Origin: Arthrobacter caoxuetaonis
GTDB lineage: Bacteria; Actinomycetota; Actinomycetes; Actinomycetales; Micrococcaceae
Length of the DNA: 64,000 nt
Direction of reading: 5' to 3'
NCBI RefSeq assembly: GCF_023921125.1
Contig: NZ_CP099466.1
Span: forward strand, 1,736,001 to 1,800,000
Below are positions 16,602 to 25,073 of the stretch, one piece after another. Every line of letters starts with the position of its first letter. Within the stretch, counting starts at the first letter, position 1. Below the pieces are notes generated by a model. It was not told the DNA's origin and ran no database searches. It saw only the letters and a program-made list of their open reading frames with translations. The translations under genes and the position numbers were made by a program.

Positions 16602-17243
16602 CTAGCCGATGGCCTCGCGGATGGGGGTATCCCCGTTGATGAACTCAATGAACTGCCCGATGGTGCCCGGACGTTCCAGTACCTGCGCGGCAACTGCCGC
16701 AACATCCGTGCGGGAGACACTTCCGTCCTGTCCGGGGCCAACGCTGATTGCTCCGGTACCGGGATCGTTGGTCAGGGCGCTGGGTCCCAGGATGGTCCAG
16801 TCCAGCCCGCTGCGCCGCAGGTAGTCGTCCGCAGCTGCCTTTGACTCGGCATAGGCGTAGAAGGGGTTGTCCTCGGGAACGCCGTGATCCTTGCCGGCAC
16901 CCATGTAGGAGACCATGACGTAGCGGTTCACCCCTGCCTGTTTGGCGGCGTCGATCGACCGGATCGCAGCATCACGGTCCACCGCGTACGTCCGTTCCGG
17001 CGAGCCGCCGCCGGCACCGGCGGACCACACCACCGCATCATGGCCGACAAGCTTCTCAGCGATCGCGCCGGAGTCCAGCTGCTCCACGTCGGCCACAACG
17101 GGAGCCGCTCCGGTGGACTGCACTTCGGCCACATGGTCGGGATTGCGGAACAGTGAGGTGACCTGGTGTCCGTTCGAAGCCAGATCCTTGGCCAGCTGAA
17201 GGGCCACCTTGCCGTGTCCGCCGATAATTGCCACTCGTGCCAT
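16602..17243 (-). CDS. NAD(P)-binding atypical SDR protein
   Basis: 213-residue Rossmann protein of the atypical SDR (NmrA/YwnB-like) kind. It begins VAIIGGHGKVALQLAKDLASNGHQV, the G-x-x-G-x-x dinucleotide motif, has DAVVWSAGAGGG and ends SRTDVAAVAAQVLERPGTIGQFIEF, common in this family. A canonical YxxxK appears as YAESKAAAD. Possibly an NAD(P)-sensing or oxidoreductase protein; substrate unknown. It is divergent from a carboxylesterase, and the gap contains the palindrome at 17295-17310. GAGAGGAAC precedes ATG 17243. Confidence 0.88.
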   Translation of the reverse strand: MARVAIIGGHGKVALQLAKDLASNGHQVTSLFRNPDHVAEVQSTGAAPVVADVEQLDSGAIAEKLVGHDAVVWSAGAGGGSPERTYAVDRDAAIRSIDAAKQAGVNRYVMVSYMGAGKDHGVPEDNPFYAYAESKAAADDYLRRSGLDWTILGPSALTNDPGTGAISVGPGQDGSVSRTDVAAVAAQVLERPGTIGQFIEFINGDTPIREAIG

Positions 17244-17294
17244 GTTGTTCCTCTCGTAGGGACGTCCTCAATCGCCCAGGGGCGTCCCCAAAAG

Positions 17295-17310
17295 CATAAG
17301 CATACTTATG
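17295..17310. promoter_or_regulatory. Palindrome CATAAG-CATA-CTTATG in divergent promoter region
   Basis: Perfect 6+4+6 inverted repeat between the SDR gene and the carboxylesterase. TAAGCATACTTATGGTT at 17297-17313 matches 16 of 17 bases with a site upstream of lpd (23615-23631). Probably an operator for an unidentified regulator; no candidate regulator gene is adjacent. Confidence 0.5.
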
Positions 17311-17474
17311 GTTGCTTTGTCGAAACCCATGCCTGCAGCTGCCCCAAAGGGCACCTTAGCCACATCAGAGCCTTTCCGGCCGGGAGGTATGGTGCCGGTC
17401 CGGTGTGCTGGCTAGTATCCGAAATGGCTCCGCGGCACCCAGCGGCCAGCCGACGCCGGGCCGAAAGGATGTCT

Positions 17475-18998
17475 ATGTCTACTGCAACCGCGGAAGCAGA
17501 CCTCACCGTCCAGACCGCCGAGGGGCCTGTCCGCGGCAAAACAGCCGGCGGTACCCGGACCTGGCGCGGAATTCCCTACGCAGCACCTCCCATCGGTGAG
17601 CTCAGGCTGCGCCTGCCCCGCCCGCCGGCACCGTGGCGGGACGTCCTGGATGCAACGGACTTTGGGCCCTGGGCTCCCCAGCGGACACGCCGTCTGCTGG
17701 GAGGGGCGTCCCCCGGAACGCCGAGGAGCGAGAACTGCCTCACCATTAACGTCACCGCTCCCATGCAGCCCTCCGGGGACCCGTTGCCGGTGCTGGTTTT
17801 TTTCCATGGCGGGGCCTTCACCTCGGGTTCCGGCGCGATGGGCATCGCTGACGGGTCCGGGCTGTCTGCTGGCGGCAACGTCGTCCTCGTGTCCATGAAT
17901 TACCGGCTGGGTGCCCTCGGCTTCATGGATTTCCGTCCCTATTCCACACCGGAGCGGACGTTTGACGTGAACGTGGGACTGGCCGACCAGATCGCCGCCC
18001 TGGAGTGGGTGCGGCGCAATATTGCGGCGTTCGGCGGAGACCCGGGAAACGTCACGATCTTCGGCGAATCGGCAGGAGCCATGTCCGCGCTGACGCTGAT
18101 GTGCATCCCGTCTGCCGCTGGCCTCTTCCACCGGGCGTTCCTGCAGAGCCCTGCACCGTCGTCGGCCTACGGTCCGGAACTGGCATCCGGATTCGCCTCG
18201 GAACTGCTGGGCCTGCTTGGCGTTGGATCCGGAGGTGCAGCCGAAGCCCTGGCGGAAATCCCCGCTAATGCACTGGTTGACGCGGCAACGCAGCTCTCGA
18301 AGAAAATCATCCCTGATGCCTATCCCGGAGCGCTGAGCTTTGCGCCCGTCGTTGACGGATCGTTCCTGCCGCTTCACCCCATCGATGCCTTCGAGCAGGG
18401 CCGGGCAGCAGCTGTTCCCATGGTGATCGGAACGATGGAAAACGAAGGAACCCTGTTCGAGAAATTGGACGACGTCCTTCCGACCAACCAGGCGCGCATT
18501 GAGAAAATGTTCGAGTTGACTGCACCCGGGCTGCGGGACCAGGTCATTGCCGGCTACCGCGGCTACCCGCATAAGAAGCAGGCAGTTGAAATTGGGGGAG
18601 ACGCCGTGTTCTGGCACCCGTCCATCCAGGTAGCCCAGGCGCATGCAGAACACGCGGCGACCTGGTCCTACCGGTTTGACTACGCTCCACGCACGGCCAG
18701 GGTGGCGGGACTGGGGGCTACCCACGGGCTGGACCTTGCCGCGGTGTTCGGCACCTACGATTCCGGCCCCGGCAAGAACCTGGTGAGGCTCGGGAACAAA
18801 CGGACCGCGGCCAATGTCGCCCACCGATTCCAATCCGCGCTGCTCCGCTTTGCGCGGACCGGTGCTCCGGGGCCAATGTGGCCGAAGTACGACCAGACAT
18901 CACGCCGGACCAAGATCTTTGACCGGTATGACCGGATTGAACTTGACCCCCGCGCCAGCAGGCGGAAAGCCTGGGACGGTTACCGCGGCTGGCGCTGA
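17475..18998 (+). CDS. Type-B carboxylesterase (PnbA-like), first paralogue
   Basis: 507-residue serine esterase of the carboxylesterase/cholinesterase family. FFHGGAFTSG (111-115) forms the oxyanion hole, Ser199 in GESAG is the nucleophile, and GATHGLDL carries the catalytic His; the acid is probably in the MENEGTLFEK region. No signal peptide, so intracellular, as PnbA of Bacillus. I start at ATG 17475, six bases after AAAGG; ATG 17469 is an alternative. A paralogue is found at 22054. Hydrolyses ester drugs, aryl esters or natural esters; actual substrate unknown. Confidence 0.92.
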   Translation: MSTATAEADLTVQTAEGPVRGKTAGGTRTWRGIPYAAPPIGELRLRLPRPPAPWRDVLDATDFGPWAPQRTRRLLGGASPGTPRSENCLTINVTAPMQPSGDPLPVLVFFHGGAFTSGSGAMGIADGSGLSAGGNVVLVSMNYRLGALGFMDFRPYSTPERTFDVNVGLADQIAALEWVRRNIAAFGGDPGNVTIFGESAGAMSALTLMCIPSAAGLFHRAFLQSPAPSSAYGPELASGFASELLGLLGVGSGGAAEALAEIPANALVDAATQLSKKIIPDAYPGALSFAPVVDGSFLPLHPIDAFEQGRAAAVPMVIGTMENEGTLFEKLDDVLPTNQARIEKMFELTAPGLRDQVIAGYRGYPHKKQAVEIGGDAVFWHPSIQVAQAHAEHAATWSYRFDYAPRTARVAGLGATHGLDLAAVFGTYDSGPGKNLVRLGNKRTAANVAHRFQSALLRFARTGAPGPMWPKYDQTSRRTKIFDRYDRIELDPRASRRKAWDGYRGWR

Positions 18999-19032
18999 TT
19001 TCCTCTGTGCCGGGGCCTCCCCGCCGGGCACA

Positions 19033-19038
19033 TAAGAT
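19033..19038 (+). promoter_or_regulatory. -10 box of leaderless ABC-F gene
   Basis: TAAGAT, six bases before ATG 19045; no ribosome binding site present. Confidence 0.6.
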
Positions 19039-19044
19039 TAACCA

Positions 19045-20682
19045 ATGACCGCTACACTCGTCGCCCGGGAACTTTCCGGCGGCCACGCCCACCGCGTCCT
19101 CTTTTCACATCTCTCCCTCACGGTGGGACCGGGCGACGTCGTCGGGGTGGTAGGTGCCAACGGCGCCGGAAAGTCCACGCTGCTTCGAATCCTGGCAGGC
19201 GCGGCCGAGCCGATGGCTGGCACCGTTGAACGGCATCCAGTGGATGCCTTCGTTGGCTGGCTTCCACAGGAACACGAGCGGGTCGAGGGTGAAACCGTGG
19301 CCGACTACATCGCCCGCCGCACCGGGGCAGCCGCTGCCACCGCTGCCATGGAGGCCGCAGCAGACGAACTTGGCGCAGAAACCGCGGGCAGCGGGGACCG
19401 GTACGCGGCGGCACTGGAGACCTGGCTCGCCTCCGGCGCCCCCGACCTGGACGAACGGATGCCTGCCGTGCTGGCCGAGCTGGGCCTGGATGTTGGTCCG
19501 GAGGCCCGAATGACGGGGCTTTCCGGCGGACAGGCAGCCAGGGTATCCCTGGCTGCCCTGCTGCTCAGCCGCTTCGATATCGTCCTGCTCGACGAGCCCA
19601 CCAATGACCTGGACCTGGACGGACTGGCCAAGCTGGAGGAGTTCGTCCGCGGGCTGCGCGGCGGCGTCGTCCTGGTGTCGCATGACCGTGAGTTCCTGGC
19701 CCGCTGTGTGACCACTGTGGTGGAGCTGGACCTCGCCCAAAACCAGGTAGCAGTGTACGACGGCGGCTACGATGCCTTCCTGGAGGAACGTGCCGTGGCC
19801 AAGCGGCACGCGAGGGAAGCGTACGACGAGTTTGCCGGCCGCAAGGCAGACCTTGTGGCCAGGGCCCGGACGACGCGGGAATGGAGCTCCCAGGGTGTGC
19901 GGAATGCCATGCGGAAATCCCCGGACAATGACAAGATCCGGCGCAAAGCAAGTACTGAGTCCTCCGAGAAGCAGGCCCAGAAAGTTCGGCAGATGGAGTC
20001 GAGGATCGCTCGGCTGGAGGAGGTGGAGGAGCCGCGGAAGGAATGGCAGCTCCAGTTCAGCATTGCTCCGGCGCCGCGGTCCAGTTCTGTGGTGGCGACC
20101 CTGAACGAAGCTGTGGCCCGAAAGGGCGATTTCACGCTCGGGCCGGTGTCCCTGCAGGTCAACGCCGGGGAGAGGATCGGCATCACGGGCCCCAATGGAG
20201 CAGGAAAGTCGACCCTGCTGGCGTTGCTGCGCGGCATCCTGGAGCCTGAGGCAGGAACGGCGTCGCTCGGTGCATCCGTGGCGGTGGGGGAGATCGACCA
20301 GCTGCGCGGACAGCTTCCCGCCGGAGAGCGGCTCGCTGATGCTTTCGAAGCATGCGTTCCCGAGATGACTGCCGCGGAAGTGCGGACCCTCCTGGCGAAG
20401 TTCGGGCTGAAGGCAGATCAGTCGGGCAGCCTCGTGGGAGCGCTTTCCCCCGGGGAGCGGACCCGGGCCGCGCTGGCACTCCTCCAGGCCCGCGGGGTGA
20501 ACCTGCTGATCCTCGATGAACCCACCAACCACCTCGACCTTCCCGCCATCGAGCAGCTGGAGGAAGCGCTGGAGAGTTACGAGGGCGCGCTGCTGCTGGT
20601 CACCCACGACCGCCGGATGCTGGAGAACGTGCGTCTGGACCGGCTCTGGAATGTTGAGGCCGGGCGCGTCAGCGAAAGCTAG
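19045..20682 (+). CDS. ABC-F family ATPase
   Basis: 545-residue soluble protein with two ABC ATPase domains and no membrane segment, typical of ribosome-associated ABC-F factors. Walker A motifs are GANGAGKS (37-44) and GPNGAGKS in the second half; signatures are LSGGQAAR and LSPGERTR, and Walker B/switch regions are LLDEPTNDLD and LDEPTNHLD. The inter-domain linker is rich in basic residues (RKADLVARARTTREWSSQ). Some ABC-F proteins rescue stalled ribosomes or give ribosome protection against antibiotics; nothing here shows which. The arrangement resembles actinobacterial copies not linked to drug resistance. Probably leaderless. Confidence 0.93.
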   Translation: MTATLVARELSGGHAHRVLFSHLSLTVGPGDVVGVVGANGAGKSTLLRILAGAAEPMAGTVERHPVDAFVGWLPQEHERVEGETVADYIARRTGAAAATAAMEAAADELGAETAGSGDRYAAALETWLASGAPDLDERMPAVLAELGLDVGPEARMTGLSGGQAARVSLAALLLSRFDIVLLDEPTNDLDLDGLAKLEEFVRGLRGGVVLVSHDREFLARCVTTVVELDLAQNQVAVYDGGYDAFLEERAVAKRHAREAYDEFAGRKADLVARARTTREWSSQGVRNAMRKSPDNDKIRRKASTESSEKQAQKVRQMESRIARLEEVEEPRKEWQLQFSIAPAPRSSSVVATLNEAVARKGDFTLGPVSLQVNAGERIGITGPNGAGKSTLLALLRGILEPEAGTASLGASVAVGEIDQLRGQLPAGERLADAFEACVPEMTAAEVRTLLAKFGLKADQSGSLVGALSPGERTRAALALLQARGVNLLILDEPTNHLDLPAIEQLEEALESYEGALLLVTHDRRMLENVRLDRLWNVEAGRVSES

Positions 20683-21480
20683 CCGGCCCTCCTGTTGCCA
20701 CATCCGTCTCACCCGTAACGTCGGCTGGGAATCCGTGCACGGCCGCTCTCCGGCTACACCCTGCTATGGGAACAGTGGCGACGCGGAGACAGCACCACGC
20801 CGGCGCTGCAGTTTGGGTAAACGCTGCTTTGGGTGCGGAAACACTGCGCTTTGGGTTCGGAAATAATGCGTTCCGGGATTTCGCTGCACCCTGTGACACG
20901 GATTCGCTGCGTTTCGGGACAAACCGGTCGTTCGGGGAAAATCTGGCCAAGGCGCCGCGCAGCAAATTCCCACAGCAACCGAATCATCCCTAAACGCAGC
21001 AAAACCGGACGGGCGCCAGAATGACTGACATGAGTCACGGGAACACTGGTTCCCATGCCCGCAGTGACAGGACCCAGCAGCGGTTCGCGGCGTTCGGTGG
21101 AACCTGGCGGTGTTCGGCGGAATAGGGGACGATCCGCGAACAACGGCCCGATCAGGTGAGCGCTTTGACTGTACGGCGCCCGGAATCCGGTTCCTCACTG
21201 CGACGCCTGGCGGGAGCCGAACTGACCTGGGCGGTTGCACTGAGGGATCCTCTGCTGCACAAACGCTGTTATGGCTCCGCCGCAGATTCCTTTGCCGCAA
21301 TGACGTCCCGCTGACCGGCCCAAAACGACATCATTGCAGCAACAAATGGAAAACGACCGCTCTAAACTGCGTTACTGCGTCAACGGATGCGAATCTGGCC
21401 CCGGCTACGGTCTCGCCACTGAAAGCGGCCCTTCACAGTGGGACTTTTTGTCCGGGGGCTGTGGCGGATGTTAAAGATGT
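20683..21480. other. Long non-coding, repeat-rich intergenic region
   Basis: About 800 bp without a convincing gene and more AT-rich than its surroundings. It holds a degenerate ~20-bp repeat array (20806-20923), an inverted pair GCTGCGTTT (20906-20914) / AAACGCAGC (20992-21000), and a second direct repeat near 21085-21123 (GCGGCGTTCGGTGGAAC and GCGGTGTTCGGCGGAAT). Short frames that cross it have no family likeness. It could be a decayed element, a dispersed intergenic repeat or an untranslated RNA; I cannot tell which. Confidence 0.6.
20806..20923 (+). repeat. Degenerate ~20-bp direct repeat array
   Basis: Units begin CTGC(G/A) and continue (C/T)TTYGGG..GGAAA. Copies start near 20806, 20824, 20844, 20865, 20884 (weak) and 20907, 18-23 bp apart. 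The pair at 20824 and 20844 is closest (CTGCTTTGGGTGCGGAAA against CTGCGCTTTGGGTTCGGAAA). Confidence 0.5.
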
Positions 21481-21486
21481 GATAAT
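21479..21486 (+). promoter_or_regulatory. Extended -10 promoter of small membrane protein gene
   Basis: TGTGATAAT-like extended -10 (GATAAT at 21481-21486), about 75 bases before ATG 21560. No clear -35 at the usual distance. Confidence 0.45.
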
Positions 21487-21500
21487 AGTTTCCTAAAGGG

Positions 21501-21533
21501 CGTTCACTGTCTCATGGATGATCAACAGTGACG
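21501..21533 (+). other. Inverted repeat in the 5' leader of the small membrane protein gene
   Basis: GCGTTCACTGT and ACAGTGACGC can pair (one extra T on the left) around a 12-base loop. It lies inside the predicted transcript leader, 27 bases before the start codon. Confidence 0.45.
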
Positions 21534-21559
21534 CCGTCTCTCAGGGGAAAGAAGTTGTT

Positions 21560-21832
21560 ATGGCTTCGATGAGCGCATGGATGACAGCTCAGCCAAGGTC
21601 GAATTACCAGCGTGCCACCAACAGGACGCCGGCAGCACTGCGCATCATTGACGCGCCGGTCCTGCTTACTGTCTGGATGCTCTGCGTCCTGACAGACTGG
21701 TCGACGCCGGCAAAGGTGGCGCTGAACGCCGCAGCAGTTGCGCTGCTCTGCCTCAAGGAAGTTGCCGTCCACCGGCATCTCCGCCACCAGGCTCCGGCCC
21801 GCAACCTAGTCCTGGTCCCCGCTCCGGCGTAG
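21560..21832 (+). CDS. Small predicted membrane protein
   Basis: 90 residues from ATG 21560, preceded by GGGGAAAGAAG. Two hydrophobic stretches, APVLLTVWMLCVLTDW and VALNAAAVALLCLKEVAV, suggest a helical hairpin in the membrane, with a basic His/Arg tail (HRHLRHQAPAR). No family recognised. It has its own promoter and leader hairpin in an otherwise gene-poor region. The stop codon lies within a perfect 22-bp tandem duplication, so the second copy lies just past the gene. Confidence 0.6.
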   Translation: MASMSAWMTAQPRSNYQRATNRTPAALRIIDAPVLLTVWMLCVLTDWSTPAKVALNAAAVALLCLKEVAVHRHLRHQAPARNLVLVPAPA

Positions 21833-21860
21833 TCACGTCCCCGCTCCGGCGTAGTCACGT
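21817..21860 (+). repeat. Perfect 22-bp tandem duplication across a stop codon
   Basis: 21817-21838 and 21839-21860 are identical (CCCCGCTCCGGC...GTCACGT). The first copy contains the TAG stop of the small membrane protein gene. Looks like a recent slippage or duplication. Confidence 0.95.
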
Positions 21861-22053
21861 GGCTTTCCGGCCACCGGCTCTGGCCCTCATCGGCCAAGAA
21901 GCCTATCGTTGATAAGCGCGGTACGGTTCCCGGGTTGCCTGTACGGCATCCGGTTATTGCTCCGGAGTTCGCTTTTGCTCCCTCAGTACTTTCCTTCGGG
22001 TTCCGTCCAAGACGGCGCAGTGATGCGTTCTCCCCGGCGGAAGCAGGCGAAGC

Positions 22054-23571
22054 ATGTCCCTGGACATATCAGCCCTGGAAGTTGAGACGGCAAACGGATG
22101 GGTCCGCGGAATCGTGGACGACGGCGTACGCACCTGGCGGGGGATCCCCTACGCCGTGCCGCCCCTGGGCAGCCTGAGGCTGCGGGCACCGCAGCCGCCG
22201 GAGAGCTGGCCGGGAGTGCGGGACGGCTCCCAGTTCGGTCCAATCCCGCCCCAGTGGCGGGGAATCGCGCTGACCGGCTCGCGCCGCCGTCCGCTGATGA
22301 GCGAGGACTGCCTGACGGTCAACGTGAGTGCACCGCTGGAGCCGCCGTCGAAGCTGCTTCCGGTTCTCGTGTACTTCTACGGGGGAGCGTTCAGCTCCGG
22401 TTCCTCGGCAGTGCGCACCTACCGCGGCGCCAACCTGGTCCGGACCGGCGACGTCGTCTACGTCTGCCTCAACTACCGGATCGGCGCCCTCGGTTTCATG
22501 GACTTCACGTCCTTTTCCACCCCCGAGCGTCCCTTTGACGCCAACGTCGGCTTGCGGGACCAGGTCGCTGGCCTCGCCTGGGTCAACCAGAATATTGCCG
22601 CGTTCGGCGGCGACCCGGACAACGTCACGATCTTCGGCGAGTCCGCCGGGGGGATCTCGGTGACAGCCCTGATGTGCATACCGTCCGCGGCACCCTATTT
22701 CCACAAGGCGTTCGCGCAGAGTCCAGCCCCGTCCGGAGTGTACTACCCAGACATGCATGAGCAGTGGGCACTGGACCTGCTGGAGCTCCTCCGGATTGAC
22801 GAGGCACACGCAGCGCAGGCCCTGGACAGTATTTCCGCGGCGAAGCTGGTAAACGCCACCCGGGAAATGACTTCGAAGATTGGGCCGGTGCAAATGCCGG
22901 GCTCGCTCAGTGTTTCTCCCGTGGTCGACGGGAACTTCCTGCCGCGCCATCCCATAGACACTTTCCTGGAGGGAGAGTCCTCACCGAAACCGCTTGTCCT
23001 GGGAACCATGGCACAGGAGGGCGCGCTGTTCGCGAAACTGGACAACATCCTGCCCTCCACCCCGGCCCGGCTCGAGCGCATGTTTGCCGGAACCGATCCG
23101 GCCGCCAGGGACCGGATTGTTGCGGCCTACCCCGGATACCCGTCCAAGGAGCGGTCCATTCAAATCAGCGGTGACCTCGTCTTCTGGTATCCCAGCCAGA
23201 TGGTGGCCGAAGGCCATTCCCGGGTAGCGCCCACCTGGACCTACCGCTACGACTTCGCCACAAGGCTCATGAACCTTCTGGGTTTTGGGGCAACACACGC
23301 TTTTGACGTTCCCGTCATGTTTGGCGAGACGAATAAGCGGACGATGCGTGCGCTTTCGCTGCTGGGAGGCATGGATGCCCTTAGGGAACTTTCCGCACGG
23401 TTCCAGGGATCGCTGATCAGCCTCGCCAAGGACGATTTGCCGGGCGAGGACTGGCCGGAATACGAGGAACTCAACCGGCATACCCGCATCTTCGACACGG
23501 AGGACAGGATCGAATCGGATCCGTTCCCCGAGCGCCGCGAAGCGTGGAAGGGGTACAGGGGGTATGTATGA
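22054..23571 (+). CDS. Type-B carboxylesterase, second paralogue with Tyr in oxyanion motif
   Basis: 505-residue esterase, clearly related along its full length to the one at 17475. The nucleophile is Ser197 in GESAG, and GATHAFDVPV carries the His. The usual HGG-x-F oxyanion motif is YGGAF here (Tyr109 in place of His), while the first paralogue keeps HGGAF. No signal peptide. The start ATG 22054 has only a weak ribosome binding site (GGCGAAGC). Followed by lpd after 89 bp. It probably has a substrate different from that of the first copy. Confidence 0.91.
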   Translation: MSLDISALEVETANGWVRGIVDDGVRTWRGIPYAVPPLGSLRLRAPQPPESWPGVRDGSQFGPIPPQWRGIALTGSRRRPLMSEDCLTVNVSAPLEPPSKLLPVLVYFYGGAFSSGSSAVRTYRGANLVRTGDVVYVCLNYRIGALGFMDFTSFSTPERPFDANVGLRDQVAGLAWVNQNIAAFGGDPDNVTIFGESAGGISVTALMCIPSAAPYFHKAFAQSPAPSGVYYPDMHEQWALDLLELLRIDEAHAAQALDSISAAKLVNATREMTSKIGPVQMPGSLSVSPVVDGNFLPRHPIDTFLEGESSPKPLVLGTMAQEGALFAKLDNILPSTPARLERMFAGTDPAARDRIVAAYPGYPSKERSIQISGDLVFWYPSQMVAEGHSRVAPTWTYRYDFATRLMNLLGFGATHAFDVPVMFGETNKRTMRALSLLGGMDALRELSARFQGSLISLAKDDLPGEDWPEYEELNRHTRIFDTEDRIESDPFPERREAWKGYRGYV

Positions 23572-23614
23572 GCCGTCTCCATCCATGGAGTAGCGGGCCA
23601 GCCCGTGAGAGTGT

Positions 23615-23631
23615 TAAGCAGACTTATGGTT
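23615..23631 (+). promoter_or_regulatory. Motif TAAGCAGACTTATGGTT upstream of lpd
   Basis: TAAG-CAGA-CTTA inverted repeat with downstream TGGTT; 16 of 17 bases match the site at 17297-17313. Located 30-46 bp before the lpd start, where a repressor or the core promoter would lie. Confidence 0.5.
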
Positions 23632-23660
23632 ATGTCCTTCAGACCTGACGAGGAGCCAGC

Positions 23661-25061
23661 ATGAGTTCACATTACGACGTCGTTGTCCTGGGAGCGGGGC
23701 CCGGCGGCTACGTAGCGGCGATCCGGGCGGCCCAGCTGGGCCTGAGTGTTGCCATAGTCGAAGAGAAATACTGGGGTGGAGTGTGTCTGAACGTGGGCTG
23801 CATTCCGTCCAAGGCCCTGCTGCGGAACGCTGAACTGGCCCAGATCTTCACACGCCAGGCTGGCGAGTTCGGGATGCACGGAGAGGTGAGCTTCGACTAT
23901 GGGGCCGCTTACGACCGCAGCCGGCAGGTGGCGGACGGACGGGTCAAGGGCGTCCACTTCCTGATGAAGAAAAACAAGATCACGGAATACGACGGACGCG
24001 GCGTGTTCAAGGACGACCACAGCATGGAAGTCACGCTGTCCTCCGGCGGCACTGAGGAAATCACGTTCGACAACGCCATCATCGCCACCGGAGCCACGGT
24101 CAAACTCCTTCCGGGTGTGGAACTGAGCGAAAACGTGATCACCTACGAAACCCAGATCCTCAGCCGTGACCTGCCCCGGAAGATGGTGATTGTGGGTGCC
24201 GGCGCCATCGGCATGGAGTTCGGCTATGTCCTGCGCAGCTACGGTGTCGATGTAACCATTCTCGAGTTCATGGACCGTGCCCTGCCGAACGAGGACGCGG
24301 ACGTTTCCAAGGAGATCACCAAGCAGTACAAGAAGATCGGGATCCCCATCCATACCTCGGCGAAGGTAGAGACGGTCACGGACAACGGATCGTCCGTTAC
24401 GGTCAAGTACACGGACAAAAGCGGCGCCGAACAGAGCATCGATGCCGACCGGGTGATGATGTCTGTGGGCTTTGCTCCGCGATTGGAAGGCTTCGGCCTG
24501 GAAACCACCGGAGTGGAAGCCACTGACCGGGGCGCAATCGGCATCGACGACTACATGCGCACGAACGTGCCCCACATCTTCGCGATCGGAGATGTAACCG
24601 GGAAGCTCCAGCTGGCGCACGTCGCCGAGGCCCAGGGCGTTGTTGCGGCGGAAACGATCGCGGATGCCGAGACCATGCCGCTGGGTGATTACCGGATGAT
24701 GCCGCGGGCGACGTTCTGCCAGCCGCAGGTCGCCAGCTTTGGATTGACGGAAGCGCAGGCACGCGACGAGGGCCACGACATCAAAGTCGCAGTTTTCCCT
24801 TTTACCGCCAACGGCAAGGCCCACGGCCTCGGCGAACCCGTCGGTTTCGTGAAGCTGATCGCGGACACCGCCTACGGAGAGCTGCTGGGCGGGCACATGA
24901 TCGGCCCGGACGTCTCTGAACTGCTGCCGGAACTGACACTGGCGCAAAAGTGGGACCTCACGGCGGCGGAGCTGGCGCGGAATGTCCATACGCATCCAAC
25001 GCTGAGCGAGGCCCTTCAGGAAGCCTTCCACGGACTCACGGGCCACATGATCAATTTCTGA
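23661..25061 (+). CDS. lpdA: Dihydrolipoyl dehydrogenase (E3)
   Basis: 466-residue flavoprotein disulfide oxidoreductase that reoxidises dihydrolipoamide in 2-oxoacid dehydrogenase complexes, giving NADH. FAD motif [14 protein letters not shown] at the N-terminus, redox pair Cys42/Cys47 in [11 protein letters not shown] motif [13 protein letters not shown], and C-terminal HTHPTLSEA with the catalytic His-Glu pair. AGGAG precedes ATG 23661. Stands alone, without E1/E2 genes beside it, as is common in actinobacteria. Mycothione reductase is excluded by the intact E3 C-terminus. Confidence 0.96.
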   Translation: MSSHYDVVVLGAGPGGYVAAIRAAQLGLSVAIVEEKYWGGVCLNVGCIPSKALLRNAELAQIFTRQAGEFGMHGEVSFDYGAAYDRSRQVADGRVKGVHFLMKKNKITEYDGRGVFKDDHSMEVTLSSGGTEEITFDNAIIATGATVKLLPGVELSENVITYETQILSRDLPRKMVIVGAGAIGMEFGYVLRSYGVDVTILEFMDRALPNEDADVSKEITKQYKKIGIPIHTSAKVETVTDNGSSVTVKYTDKSGAEQSIDADRVMMSVGFAPRLEGFGLETTGVEATDRGAIGIDDYMRTNVPHIFAIGDVTGKLQLAHVAEAQGVVAAETIADAETMPLGDYRMMPRATFCQPQVASFGLTEAQARDEGHDIKVAVFPFTANGKAHGLGEPVGFVKLIADTAYGELLGGHMIGPDVSELLPELTLAQKWDLTAAELARNVHTHPTLSEALQEAFHGLTGHMINF

Positions 25062-25073
25062 GCCCTCAGCAGC

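Noticed and set aside
19105..20712. 535-residue open frame antisense to the ABC-F gene
   Set aside because: The ABC-F motifs on the plus strand are complete; the antisense frame has no recognisable motif.
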